A DNA stretch of 64,000 nucleotides from Acidobacteriota bacterium (lineage in GTDB: Bacteria > Acidobacteriota > Terriglobia > Terriglobales > Acidobacteriaceae): NCBI GenBank assembly GCA_018268915.1, contig JAFDVQ010000007.1, positions 186,001 through 250,000 on the forward strand, written 5' to 3'. Below the pieces are notes generated by a model. The model was not told where the DNA came from. It saw nothing but the letters and a program-made list of their open reading frames with translations, and did not search any database. The position numbers and the translations under genes were made by a program. The first letter of the stretch is position 1; each line of letters begins with the position of its first letter. Positions 44,686-52,443 of this stretch are shown here, piece by piece.

Positions 44686-44882
44686 GCACTACGTGCGGCG
44701 GATCTTCAAATGAAGGTGTTGCCGAATGCAGTTGGGCCGAATTAGCAGATGGCCCCCGCCGGAATGAAATTCGTCCTGCCGGCGAGAGACGAAGGCTTGA
44801 TGAGCGAGTGAAGAGGTTCCGAGCGCGAGAGCGCCTCCTGCCTCCAGCCGCCTGATTGACGAAACGCAAAAGGAGAAACACC

Positions 44883-45251
44883 ATGCCCCGTGTAAAACGG
44901 AGTACCAAGCGCAGTGACCGGCGCAAAAAGATTCTGAAACGCGCGAGCGGTTACTTCCTCACAAAATCCAAGCTCTATCAGGCAGCGCAGGAAGCCGTCG
45001 AGCGCGGACTCAAGTTCGCCTACACGGGCCGCCGCCAGAAGAAGAGGCAGTTCCGCTCTCTGTGGATCGTCCGCATCTCCGCCGCTTGCAAGCTCAACGG
45101 CACAAGCTACTCGCAGTTCATCAACGGCCTGAAGAAGGCCGGCGTCGAACTCGACCGCAAGATTCTTTCAGACATCGCCATACACGACGCCGCAGGCTTT
45201 ACCAAGCTGGTGGAGCAGGCCAAGGCCGCTCTCGCCAGCTCGGCCGCCTAA
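44883..45251 (+). CDS. rplT: 50S ribosomal protein L20
   Basis: This 122-residue protein starts MPRVKRSTKRSDRRKKILKR after an AAGGAG site; RSLWIVRISAACKLNGTSY and LDRKILSDIAIHDAAGF are the conserved core. L20 is an early 50S assembly protein and, in other bacteria, the translational repressor of rpmI-rplT. A start 27 bp upstream (44856) is out of keeping with the family. Confidence 0.97.
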   Translation: MPRVKRSTKRSDRRKKILKRASGYFLTKSKLYQAAQEAVERGLKFAYTGRRQKKRQFRSLWIVRISAACKLNGTSYSQFINGLKKAGVELDRKILSDIAIHDAAGFTKLVEQAKAALASSAA

Positions 45252-45278
45252 GCCCGGCGCTGCGTCGCAGCTGCATCT

Positions 45279-45313
45279 ACGGCCCGGAGCTTAGCTTCGG
45301 GCCGTTCCTCTTT
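45279..45313 (+). terminator. Terminator after rplT
   Basis: ACGGCCCGGAGC pairs with GCTTCGGGCCGT (one G-U) around TTA, followed by TCCTCTTT. It lies before pheS, so pheS needs read-through or its own promoter. Confidence 0.75.
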
Positions 45314-45362
45314 GTGCCCTGAAATCATTACTCAACCAGTCATTTATCCTTTGGATTACGCA

Positions 45363-46469
45363 ATGACTCAAGATGCAATTCCCGCACTGCCGGAGTACAA
45401 CGACTCCGCGCTCGATCAGGCCTTTGCCGCACTCGCCAAACAGGCCACCGATGAAGCTGCCGCAGTCGGCTCGCCCGACGATCTCGAAGCGTTCCGTCTT
45501 CGCTGGGTAGGTCGCAAGCAAGGGCGCCTCAACGACGTCTCAGCACGCTGGCTCAAAGGGGCGCCGGCTGAGGCGAAGAAATCTGTCGGCGAACGATTCA
45601 AGGCACTCAAGGATCTTGTCGAAGGGCTTCTGGATAGAGCCGCCGGTGCGGGTCCCAGTGATGCCGCTCTCGCTGCTGAGGCCATTGACATCACGTTGCC
45701 CGGCACGCGCCGCCTTACGGGGGCAGAACACCCCATCACGCGGACACTGAACGAAATCGTCTCAGTCTTCGCGGCACTGGGCTATTCCGTCGGTGTCGGG
45801 CCCGAAGTGGAAACCGACTTCTACAACTTCGAATCGATGAATTTCCCGCCGGGTCACCCCGCGCGCGACACGCAGGACACGCTCGTCATCGCCAACCAGG
45901 AGCGCCGCCCGCTCCGCGATAGGCTGCTCCTCCGTACGCACACTTCTCCTGTGCAAATGCGCACCATGGAGCAGCAGGCGCCTCCCGTGCGAATTGTGAT
46001 TCCGGGAAAAGTGCACCGAAATGACGCAATGGACGCAACGCACTCACCGATCTTTCATCAAGTGGAAGGCCTCTGCGTCGATACGAACATCACGTTCTCT
46101 GATCTCAAGGGTACGCTCGATCACGCCATGAAGGCGCTGTTCGGATCATCGGTAAAGACACGGTTCTTCCCCTCGTTCTTCCCGTTCACTGAGCCCTCTG
46201 CAGACGTGCAGATCAGCTGCATCTTCTGCGGCGGGAAGGGATGCCGCAAATGCAAACACTCCGGCTGGATAGAACTGCTCGGCTGCGGCATGGTTGATCC
46301 CGCGGTCTTCGCTTTCGCGCAGGAGAAGCAGCCAGCTTACGACCCGAAGAAGATCAGCGGCTTCGCCTTCGGCATGGGCGTTGAGCGCATCGCAATGATG
46401 AAGTACGGCATCAGCGAAATCGGGCAGTTCTATGCGGGAGATATGAGGTTTTTGAATCAGTTCGTTTAG
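45363..46469 (+). CDS. pheS: Phenylalanyl-tRNA synthetase alpha subunit
   Basis: This 368-residue subunit has an N-terminal coiled coil (about 1-90) and a class II catalytic core. Motif 2 region is VRIVIPGKVHRNDAMDATHS, the substrate-binding block FTEPSADVQISCIFCGGKGC, and motif 3 GFAFGMGVERIAMMKYGI near the C-terminus. The Cys cluster CIFCGGKGCRKCKHSG is typical of one group of PheS. ATG 45363 is preferred; an upstream alternative frame start at 45312 has no match. Confidence 0.95.
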   Translation: MTQDAIPALPEYNDSALDQAFAALAKQATDEAAAVGSPDDLEAFRLRWVGRKQGRLNDVSARWLKGAPAEAKKSVGERFKALKDLVEGLLDRAAGAGPSDAALAAEAIDITLPGTRRLTGAEHPITRTLNEIVSVFAALGYSVGVGPEVETDFYNFESMNFPPGHPARDTQDTLVIANQERRPLRDRLLLRTHTSPVQMRTMEQQAPPVRIVIPGKVHRNDAMDATHSPIFHQVEGLCVDTNITFSDLKGTLDHAMKALFGSSVKTRFFPSFFPFTEPSADVQISCIFCGGKGCRKCKHSGWIELLGCGMVDPAVFAFAQEKQPAYDPKKISGFAFGMGVERIAMMKYGISEIGQFYAGDMRFLNQFV

Positions 46470-46471
46470 CG

Positions 46472-46506
46472 AGTTGGCGCGCTTCGCGCGATGGCAAGTT
46501 GGCAGG
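46472..46506 (+). repeat. Left imperfect inverted end of the IVP insert
   Basis: It begins AGTTGGCGCGC just after the pheS stop and ends GTTGGCAGG. It aligns with the reverse complement of 46884-46914; both arms hold two GTTGGC units. Confidence 0.5.
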
Positions 46507-46511
46507 TTCGC

Positions 46512-46940
46512 ATGAGCAGGACGAGGCACTATCGAGATCTGATCGCCTGGCAGAAAGCAATGGAACTGGCGCGTGCGGTGTATTCGGCAACCGAGGAGTT
46601 TCCCAAATCCGAAACATTTGGACTGCGGATGCAACTGCGGCGTTCAGCGGTCAGCGCAGCGAGTCGCATAGCGGATGCTCATGGGCGCCTGAATGATGCG
46701 GAAATGCGAAAGGGCCTTGGAGCGGCAAGAGCTGCGATCAACGAACTGCAAACACAAATCGAGTTAGCTGCAAGCCTGAGATTCGTTTCCGAATCTTCCG
46801 GCGAGCAACTTCTGGACCTTGGCACTAGAGTAGCCAAGCTCATTAATGCTTTGCTTGGTGTACTCGAGCCAGACATCAGCCAACATGCCAACTCGCCACG
46901 CGACAGCGCCAACCTGCGAAAAGAGAAATTGGACCAATGA
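46512..46940 (+). CDS. S23/IVP-type four-helix-bundle protein, inserted between pheS and pheT
   Basis: A protein of about 142 residues from ATG 46512 (ATG 46491 would add seven). It matches the '23S rRNA intervening-sequence protein' (PF05635) pattern: YRDLIAWQKAMELARAVYSA, FPKSETFGLRMQLRRSAVS, then two further helices with INELQTQIELAASL. These proteins form pentameric four-helix bundles. They were first found inside rRNA intervening sequences and now are also known as orphans; function is unknown. The stop overlaps the pheT start (ATGA), so the insert has become translationally coupled. Imperfect inverted ends flank it. Confidence 0.88.
   Translation: MSRTRHYRDLIAWQKAMELARAVYSATEEFPKSETFGLRMQLRRSAVSAASRIADAHGRLNDAEMRKGLGAARAAINELQTQIELAASLRFVSESSGEQLLDLGTRVAKLINALLGVLEPDISQHANSPRDSANLRKEKLDQ
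46884..46914 (-). repeat. Right imperfect inverted end of the IVP insert
   Basis: It reads CATGCCAACTCGCC...GCGCCAACC and lies inside the 3' end of the IVP gene, 23 bp before the pheT ATG. The reverse complement aligns to 46472-46506 with gaps. Confidence 0.5.
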
Positions 46941-49048
46941 AGATTCTGACAAAGTGGTTGAGAACATACCTGCCAAATCTGTCTGTTGATGATTCCCAAT
47001 TAGCGGAGGATTTAACTCTTCGCGGTATTGCGGTAGAGGGGATTTTCTCTCTAGGTCCTGGCAACGGCTCCCTCTACGAGATGGACATCACGACGAACCG
47101 CGTTGATGCGATGAACCACTACGGTATTGCGCGCGAAGCGGCGACGATCTATGGCGTGGAGCTCAAGGCGCTCGACATCGCGCTTCCAGCCGCGCAGCCT
47201 TCCGCTACGGCGTTTTCTGTGAAGATCGAAGCCGAGGATGCATGCGGCCGCTTTACTGCCCGCGTTCTTCGCGACATCACCATTGGGCCTTCACGCGACT
47301 GGTTCGCCGGGGCTCAAGTCTCAACTTACTTTGGTCTTCTCGAGCAGAAACAGATCTCCAATGCGGTCGACGCCACCAACTTCGCGTGGCTCGCGATGGG
47401 ACAGCCTACTCATGCCTTCGACCTCGACAAAATACAAGGCGGCATTATTGTTCGCCGGGCTCGCAAAGGCGAGAAGCTCAAGACACTCGACGGGATGGAC
47501 CGCATACTCGATGCCGACGACCTAGTCGTCGCAGATCACGTTAAGGCTCTCGGGCTCGCCGGTGTCATGGGCGGCTGGGACACCATGATCACGCCCGAGA
47601 CAAAGAACGTCCTAGTCGAGGCCGCATGGTTTGAGCCTATGGCAGTCCGCCGTACCGCGCGTCGTCACGGCCTGCACACTGACGCGAGCCATCGCTTCGA
47701 GCGCGGAGCCGATTTCAATGCGGCCCCGGTCGCGTCGGCTATTGTCAGCCGCATCCTGCTCGCCAACGGCGGCCAAATCGAGGGCGACTTTGTTGACGTG
47801 CGCGTAACCTCGTGGGAGGCCCGCACCTCGCATCGCCCTGCGATTACGCTGGCTTTGAGCGAAGTCCATCGCCTCCTTGGCAAAACGGTAGACAAAGAAG
47901 GCATCAACGCATCGACAGTCGAGGCGTTCCTCACCGGCCTTGGATGTCAGCTATCGGCCGCTCCCGCGCAAGCACCTTCGTGGCAAGTGATTCTTCCCAG
48001 CTGGCGCCTTGACCTGCAACGCGAGATCGATCTAATCGAAGAAGTCGCACGCGTCTACGGCTACAACCGGTTCGCCAACACTCTTCCCGCATTCGGGGAG
48101 GGCGTAAAGGCGCTCCCCTGGGCTGAAGCTGAATCTGTAACGCGACGCACCCTGCTCGCCGCTGGCTTCCATGAGGCGATCTCCAGCACCTTCTGCTCGA
48201 ACGGTGAGGCTGCACTCACCGCACCCACTCCCGGCCAGATCGTTCCGCTTGGCAATCCGCTCAGCGAAGAAGCTGGCGTGATGCGTCCGTCGCTCGTTCC
48301 CGGCCTGCTCAACTCCGTCGCAGGCAATCTGAATCGCGATGTCGCCGATGTGCGATTGTTCGAACTTGGAACCGTCTTTAGCGGCACGACAGAAAGGGTG
48401 GAAGAACGCCCCGCGCTCGCCTTCGCGGCTGCGGGAAATCTGCCCAGTCAGAGTTCGCTGCACTCGGGACGTGCCATCGAGTTCTACGATCTCAAAGGTG
48501 TTGTCGAACAAGTACTCGCGCGATACCAGGTCCGCGACACCTACTTCGATCGTTTTCCGTCCGATTCCGGCCTGACGCCCGCATGGCTGCATCCTTACCG
48601 CTGTGCTCGCGTTGCGGCCGACGGCCTCACCATCGGCTGGTTCGGAGAGTTGCATCCTGCCGAGGCTACTGCACGGAAAATCAAAGACGCTGTGCTTATC
48701 GGCGAAATTTACATCGACCGCCTCTACAGGCTGCCCCTGCGCAAGCCAGCCGCCCGCGAAATCTCGCGCTTCCAGCCCGTTCGGCGCGACTTTTCTCTGG
48801 TGCTCGATCGGAACATTCCATGGGAGTGGATCGATAAGTCTCTCGCTTCGCTGCAGATTCCGGAGCTCGTCGATTGGCGCGCAGCAGAAGTCTTCCGCGA
48901 TGCGAAACTCGGCGCAAACGACTATTCGCTGCTTGTGAGCACGACTTTTCAGGCGCCTGACCGCACCCTGCGGGAAGAGGAACTTCAATCGTTCCAGTCT
49001 CGCGTTGTTGATGCAGTAAGCAAAGCTGGCGCAAGGCTTCGTACTTGA
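46937..49048 (+). CDS. pheT: Phenylalanyl-tRNA synthetase beta subunit, lacking the EMAP-like domain
   Basis: This 703-residue subunit has a normal N-terminal 35 residues (MKILTKWLRTYLPNLSVDDS, ending GIAVEGI) that run straight into the B1 segment YEMDITTNRVDAMNHYGIAR. The roughly 110-residue EMAP/tRNA-bind domain that E. coli PheT (795 residues) has at this place is absent. The rest is complete: B3/B4 editing domain (TARRHGLHTDASHRFERG), B5, catalytic-like core and the C-terminal anticodon-binding FDX-ACB domain (SRFQPVRRDFSLVLD). It overlaps the IVP gene by 4 bp. Confidence 0.95.
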   Translation: MKILTKWLRTYLPNLSVDDSQLAEDLTLRGIAVEGIFSLGPGNGSLYEMDITTNRVDAMNHYGIAREAATIYGVELKALDIALPAAQPSATAFSVKIEAEDACGRFTARVLRDITIGPSRDWFAGAQVSTYFGLLEQKQISNAVDATNFAWLAMGQPTHAFDLDKIQGGIIVRRARKGEKLKTLDGMDRILDADDLVVADHVKALGLAGVMGGWDTMITPETKNVLVEAAWFEPMAVRRTARRHGLHTDASHRFERGADFNAAPVASAIVSRILLANGGQIEGDFVDVRVTSWEARTSHRPAITLALSEVHRLLGKTVDKEGINASTVEAFLTGLGCQLSAAPAQAPSWQVILPSWRLDLQREIDLIEEVARVYGYNRFANTLPAFGEGVKALPWAEAESVTRRTLLAAGFHEAISSTFCSNGEAALTAPTPGQIVPLGNPLSEEAGVMRPSLVPGLLNSVAGNLNRDVADVRLFELGTVFSGTTERVEERPALAFAAAGNLPSQSSLHSGRAIEFYDLKGVVEQVLARYQVRDTYFDRFPSDSGLTPAWLHPYRCARVAADGLTIGWFGELHPAEATARKIKDAVLIGEIYIDRLYRLPLRKPAAREISRFQPVRRDFSLVLDRNIPWEWIDKSLASLQIPELVDWRAAEVFRDAKLGANDYSLLVSTTFQAPDRTLREEELQSFQSRVVDAVSKAGARLRT

Positions 49049-49206
49049 TTCTCCAGCGAGTCTGCTGAACCAGATGGACGGTGGGTCCGGGTCTCGATTC
49101 TGAGACTCGGAGATTTCTATTTTCTCCTCAGTTTCCCTCAGCCTCCGCCGCCCTTTATCAGAGCTATACTTCCCGAATAAGCGCATTTGCGCGGAGGTTA
49201 TTATTC

Positions 49207-49536
49207 ATGTCGCCATCATCTCTGGAATCCCAGATCGCGGAACACGTCGAGCACTCTGAAATGGACCACAATCATCAGGGCAATCTCGCACTCAGCAGCG
49301 CCGATTTTTCCGCACTCGAAGACCGTGTCTCCCGCGCCGTCAGTCTGGTCAGAAGCGAGCGCCAAGCCCGCACAGCTGCAGAGCATCGCATTACCGACCT
49401 CGACGGACAGCTCACGGAACAGCGCGACCTGGTAAAGACTCTGCAGGAAGAAATTCACGCACTCAACGCCGAGCGCGATCAGGTGCGCCAGCGCGTTGAA
49501 AAGCTTCTCGGTCAACTGGATTCTCTCGAACTCTGA
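49207..49536 (+). CDS. Coiled-coil protein upstream of zapA (ZapB-like position)
   Basis: This 109-residue protein is preceded by CGGAGG. Residues 35-105 are a continuous predicted coiled coil (RSERQARTAAEHRITDLDG, LQEEIHALNAERDQVRQRVE). ZapB and similar division coiled coils are of like size, and the gene ends 8 bp before zapA, so a division role is likely but unproved. A CTATACT -10-like element (49164-49170) and a GCGCA-TT-TGCGC inverted repeat precede the ribosome site. Confidence 0.75.
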   Translation: MSPSSLESQIAEHVEHSEMDHNHQGNLALSSADFSALEDRVSRAVSLVRSERQARTAAEHRITDLDGQLTEQRDLVKTLQEEIHALNAERDQVRQRVEKLLGQLDSLEL

Positions 49537-49544
49537 GGTTCCGC

Positions 49545-49859
49545 ATGGCAAAAGAAATTACGCCCAGCACTCCCGGCTACGTTACCGTCCACATCTACGA
49601 CCAGGCCTATCACCTGCGCGGTCAGAACTCCGAACATATTCACCGCCTCGCAGACCTGGTCGATAGCAAGATGCGTGCCGTGGCAGCGCAGGGTCGCACC
49701 GTCGACTCTCTGCGCGTTGCTGTGCTCGCTGCCCTCAACCTCGCCGACGAGCTCTCGCAAACCTCAGGCGTAGACGCGAGAGAAGGCCGCGCCCGCGCGG
49801 CGCATCTCGCCGAGATGCTAGATGAGATTCTGGAAGAAGAGCGCGAGTTCGCTTCTTAG
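49545..49859 (+). CDS. zapA: Cell division protein ZapA
   Basis: This 104-residue protein has the N-terminal beta-alpha domain VTVHIYDQAYHLRGQNSEH and the RLADLVDSKMRAVAAQG region, then a long C-terminal helix with AALNLADELSQ. ZapA cross-links FtsZ protofilaments at the septum. It is followed by a 6S RNA, the same order as in many proteobacteria. Confidence 0.93.
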   Translation: MAKEITPSTPGYVTVHIYDQAYHLRGQNSEHIHRLADLVDSKMRAVAAQGRTVDSLRVAVLAALNLADELSQTSGVDAREGRARAAHLAEMLDEILEEEREFAS

Positions 49860-49980
49860 TCTCTACCGCAAATCAAGCTCGATTTGCAGCGGGTGAATTG
49901 TCTTCAACTCCCACATTGAGACGCAGGCTCCCACAAGTGACCTTCGGTTCCTAACACAAATCGCCAAGCACCCGCAAGAC

Positions 49981-50009
49981 TTGCAATTCCTCGCCAACAC
50001 CCATACATT
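49981..50009 (+). promoter_or_regulatory. Predicted promoter of the 6S RNA
   Basis: TTGCAA (49981-49986), 17-bp spacer, TACATT (50004-50009). The predicted start near 50016 coincides with the first base of the predicted RNA closing stem. Confidence 0.6.
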
Positions 50010-50015
50010 CAGCTG

Positions 50016-50213
50016 TAGAAACCGGCCTGCAAAGCAGGTGAAGTGGTCAATGCTGGATGAACCAACATTCATTGAACAGGAGACTCGACTCGTCTATACG
50101 GTTCTGTGTGCCGTGTCCGCCAGTCCGGAATGCCTAAGGAACCGCGGCGGGTCTCCACCGTCTTAGGACGGGTTCACCAGCACATCACTCACGGCCCCGT
50201 GGGTCGGATTTCT
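50016..50213 (+). ncRNA. ssrS: 6S RNA
   Basis: A predicted RNA of about 198 nt that binds the housekeeping RNA polymerase. The ends pair: GAAACCGGCC (50018-50027) with GGTCGGATTTC (50202-50212), ten pairs with one bulged A. Inside, GTGAAGTG (50038-50045) pairs with CACTCAC (50186-50192), again with one bulge. The apical part (about 50123-50176) aligns by eye with the E. coli 6S apical region: GTCCGGAATGCC, then CGCGGCGG, CTCCACC, and a CCGTC-TTAG-GACGG hairpin matching the E. coli CCUUGAACC hairpin. Its location after zapA is the proteobacterial arrangement. Ends are approximate. Confidence 0.78.
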
Positions 50214-50233
50214 ATTTGGATTGGTGTGACGCC

Positions 50234-50488
50234 ATGCTAGAGTTGCGCCCCAGCTGCGAGTGCTGCAACAGGGATCTGCCTCCCGACTCCTCTGAAGCCA
50301 TGATTTGCACTTATGAGTGCACCTTCTGCAGAGATTGCGCTCAGTCCCGCCTGCATGGAATCTGTCCCAACTGCGGTGGCAACCTCGTAGCTCGGCCGAT
50401 TCGTCCCGCTGGCAAGTTGCTGAAGGATCCGCCATCCACGACGCGCATCTTCAAGCCCTCAGGCTGCGGGCAAGCCGTATCGGCCTGA
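50234..50488 (+). CDS. DUF1272 zinc-ribbon protein
   Basis: This 84-residue protein has four CxxC-type pairs: CECC (about 8-11), CTYEC...FCRDC (about 26-37) and CPNCGG (about 46-51). These fit a small zinc-binding RING-like fold of the DUF1272 family; function unknown. ATG 50234 is used, 21 bp after the 6S RNA 3' end. Confidence 0.85.
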   Translation: MLELRPSCECCNRDLPPDSSEAMICTYECTFCRDCAQSRLHGICPNCGGNLVARPIRPAGKLLKDPPSTTRIFKPSGCGQAVSA

Positions 50489-50527
50489 TCTCTCCCGATC
50501 GAAGCTGCATGTCCTATCCTTGCTTAA

Positions 50528-51376
50528 GTGCATCCAGTCCTCTTTCACATCGGCGCGTTAGTGATTCCGTCCTACGGCGCGGTGGCCGCTCTCGGCCTTC
50601 TGATTGCACTGATGCTGGCCGTGCGCATCGCGAAGAAAATTGGCATTGATCCCAATCGCATCTGGAACCTTTGCATCCTGATGCTCTTTACTGCGCTCAT
50701 CGGATCACGGCTCCTGCTGGTCATCGCCAACTGGAAGGTGCTGCACAATCACCCACTCTGGATCCTCAGTATTGCGACCGTACACCACCCGCTGCTTGCG
50801 GCGATCGCAGCTCTCATCGCCCTCGTGGTCGCGGCTGTCTACGCAGGACTGCATCGTATGGAGCCTCGTTCGACCGCCGACGTTCTTGCCGCTCCACTCG
50901 CTCTCGGACTCGCGTTCGAACAGGCTGGCGCCCTCCTTGCAGGCTCGGGTTACGGAACCGGCACGGGTCTCTCTTGGGCTGTTATTTACACCGACCCGCT
51001 TGCAGCGCGGTGGAGCGACGCCCCCCTCGGCATTCCCGTACATCCCGTACAAGCCTATGCGGCAATCTGCTTTTTTCTGATATCCATTGGCGTTCTTTTA
51101 TGGATTCCGCATCGGCATCAGAACGGCGATCTCGCAGGACTGTTTCTCTTCGCCATCGGAATCGTCCTGTACGTCACGGAGTTCTGGCGCGATCCCATTG
51201 GGCGAGGAGCAGTTCTCAACGGAATCCTCAAGGGCCCTCAAATCGCCGCCATCATCCTGGTTCTTGGCGGAGCGGCCCTACTGCTCGATCGGCCAAAGCA
51301 GCACCTCGTTAATATCGCCGCTCATGCCGCATCTGAAGGGACATCAACCGCACCTTCCGAGTCCACGCATGCCTGA
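50528..51376 (+). CDS. lgt: Lgt-family membrane protein (divergent prolipoprotein diacylglyceryl transferase)
   Basis: This 282-residue protein has seven hydrophobic segments and a GTG start. It retains the HP-x-Q-x-Y motif (VHPVQAY), the EF-x-R-x-P motif (TEFWRDP) and a WAVIYTDP segment of the Lgt fold. The catalytic-region block that reads GRLGNFINGE in E. coli is here AFEQAGALLAGSGYG, so the essential Arg143 and the Asn are absent, and the HGG motif is HHP. It may therefore be a paralogue with changed or lost activity. It overlaps rluD by 8 bp, a common lgt context in this phylum (inference). Confidence 0.72.
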   Translation: MHPVLFHIGALVIPSYGAVAALGLLIALMLAVRIAKKIGIDPNRIWNLCILMLFTALIGSRLLLVIANWKVLHNHPLWILSIATVHHPLLAAIAALIALVVAAVYAGLHRMEPRSTADVLAAPLALGLAFEQAGALLAGSGYGTGTGLSWAVIYTDPLAARWSDAPLGIPVHPVQAYAAICFFLISIGVLLWIPHRHQNGDLAGLFLFAIGIVLYVTEFWRDPIGRGAVLNGILKGPQIAAIILVLGGAALLLDRPKQHLVNIAAHAASEGTSTAPSESTHA

Positions 51377-52385
51377 GCCGCGCGAGATTGCCGTTCCACC
51401 CGAGGCTGCTGGGCAGCGTCTCGATCATTTCATCGCCACGCAACTCGAAGGCGTAAGCCGTTCGCGCGTGCAACTGCTCCTCGATCAGGGCGACGTCCTC
51501 GTCAACAACGCAGCCGCGAAGCCCTCACTCAAGCTGCGCGGCGGCGAGCGGATCCTCATCACCGGAGAGCCGCATCCTGCGCCACTCCGCGCCACGCCGC
51601 AGGACATCCCACTCGACGTCGTCTATGAAGATAAATATCTGGCCGTCATCAATAAGCCTGCGGGCATGATGGTGCACGCGGGAGCCGGCGAAACGGAAGA
51701 CGCCCGCAACAGCAATACCCTCGTCAACGCACTGCTCTACCGCTTCAACGCGCTTTCTTCTACGGGCGGGGAGCTTCGTCCTGGCATTGTTCACCGTCTC
51801 GACAAGGACACCAGCGGCCTGATCGTCGTCGCCAAAAATGACGCCGCTCATGCAAAGCTCGCCGAGCTCTTCTCATCCCGCCAGATTCGCAAGACCTACA
51901 TCGCCCTCGTTCACGGCCGCGTCGAGCGCGAAAAGGGAAGCATCACCGCCGCCGTCAGCCGGGACCCTGTGCGTCGCACCCGCATGACGACAAAACCCTC
52001 TGAAAACTCGCGCACGGCTATCTCGCACTACGAGGTTGTCCAGCGTCTCGATACGCGTTTTGGCAAGTTCACGCTTGTTCGCGTTCGCATCGAAACTGGC
52101 CGCACCCATCAGATCCGTGTGCACATGGCTTCGCTCAGCCACCCCGTCGTCGGCGACACGCTCTACGGCGCCCCGGGGGTGCTTTCAGTGCAGGGTGGGG
52201 CACAGGCGGTCATCTCTCGAGCAGCCCGCCGCAAAAACGAGCCGGAGCGCCTCAAGCTCGGGCGCAATTTCCTGCACGCGGCCCGTCTTGAGTTCACGCA
52301 TCCGTTCAACGCTAAACCCTTGGAACTGGAGGCCCCTCTTCCCAAGGAGCTCACAGAATTTCTCGCCCGTATTAACGAATCCTGA
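51369..52385 (+). CDS. rluD: Ribosomal large-subunit pseudouridine synthase (RluD type)
   Basis: This 338-residue protein has an N-terminal S4 RNA-binding domain (about 25-75; SRVQLLLDQGDVLVNN) and an RluA-type catalytic domain with the nucleophile Asp in RPGIVHRLDKDTSGLI (about 138-153), followed by IETGRTHQIRVHMA. RluD isomerises uridines of 23S rRNA helix 69; the exact target is inferred from family. ATG 51369 lies inside the lgt 3' end, suggesting coupling. Confidence 0.9.
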   Translation: MPEPREIAVPPEAAGQRLDHFIATQLEGVSRSRVQLLLDQGDVLVNNAAAKPSLKLRGGERILITGEPHPAPLRATPQDIPLDVVYEDKYLAVINKPAGMMVHAGAGETEDARNSNTLVNALLYRFNALSSTGGELRPGIVHRLDKDTSGLIVVAKNDAAHAKLAELFSSRQIRKTYIALVHGRVEREKGSITAAVSRDPVRRTRMTTKPSENSRTAISHYEVVQRLDTRFGKFTLVRVRIETGRTHQIRVHMASLSHPVVGDTLYGAPGVLSVQGGAQAVISRAARRKNEPERLKLGRNFLHAARLEFTHPFNAKPLELEAPLPKELTEFLARINES

Positions 52386-52443
52386 ACAGAGACAGTCAAT
52401 ACTCGTAACGGCTGGCGGCTCCCGAGCCTGACCGATTGTTAGA

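Noticed and set aside
48032..49186. Minus-strand frame of 384 codons antisense to pheT
   Set aside because: The shadow frame has no start signal; pheT is complete.
50100..50180. SRP (4.5S) RNA, because of AGTCCGGAA
   Set aside because: The conserved GGAAGGAAGCAGCC loop of SRP RNA is missing and the long closing stem fits 6S RNA instead.
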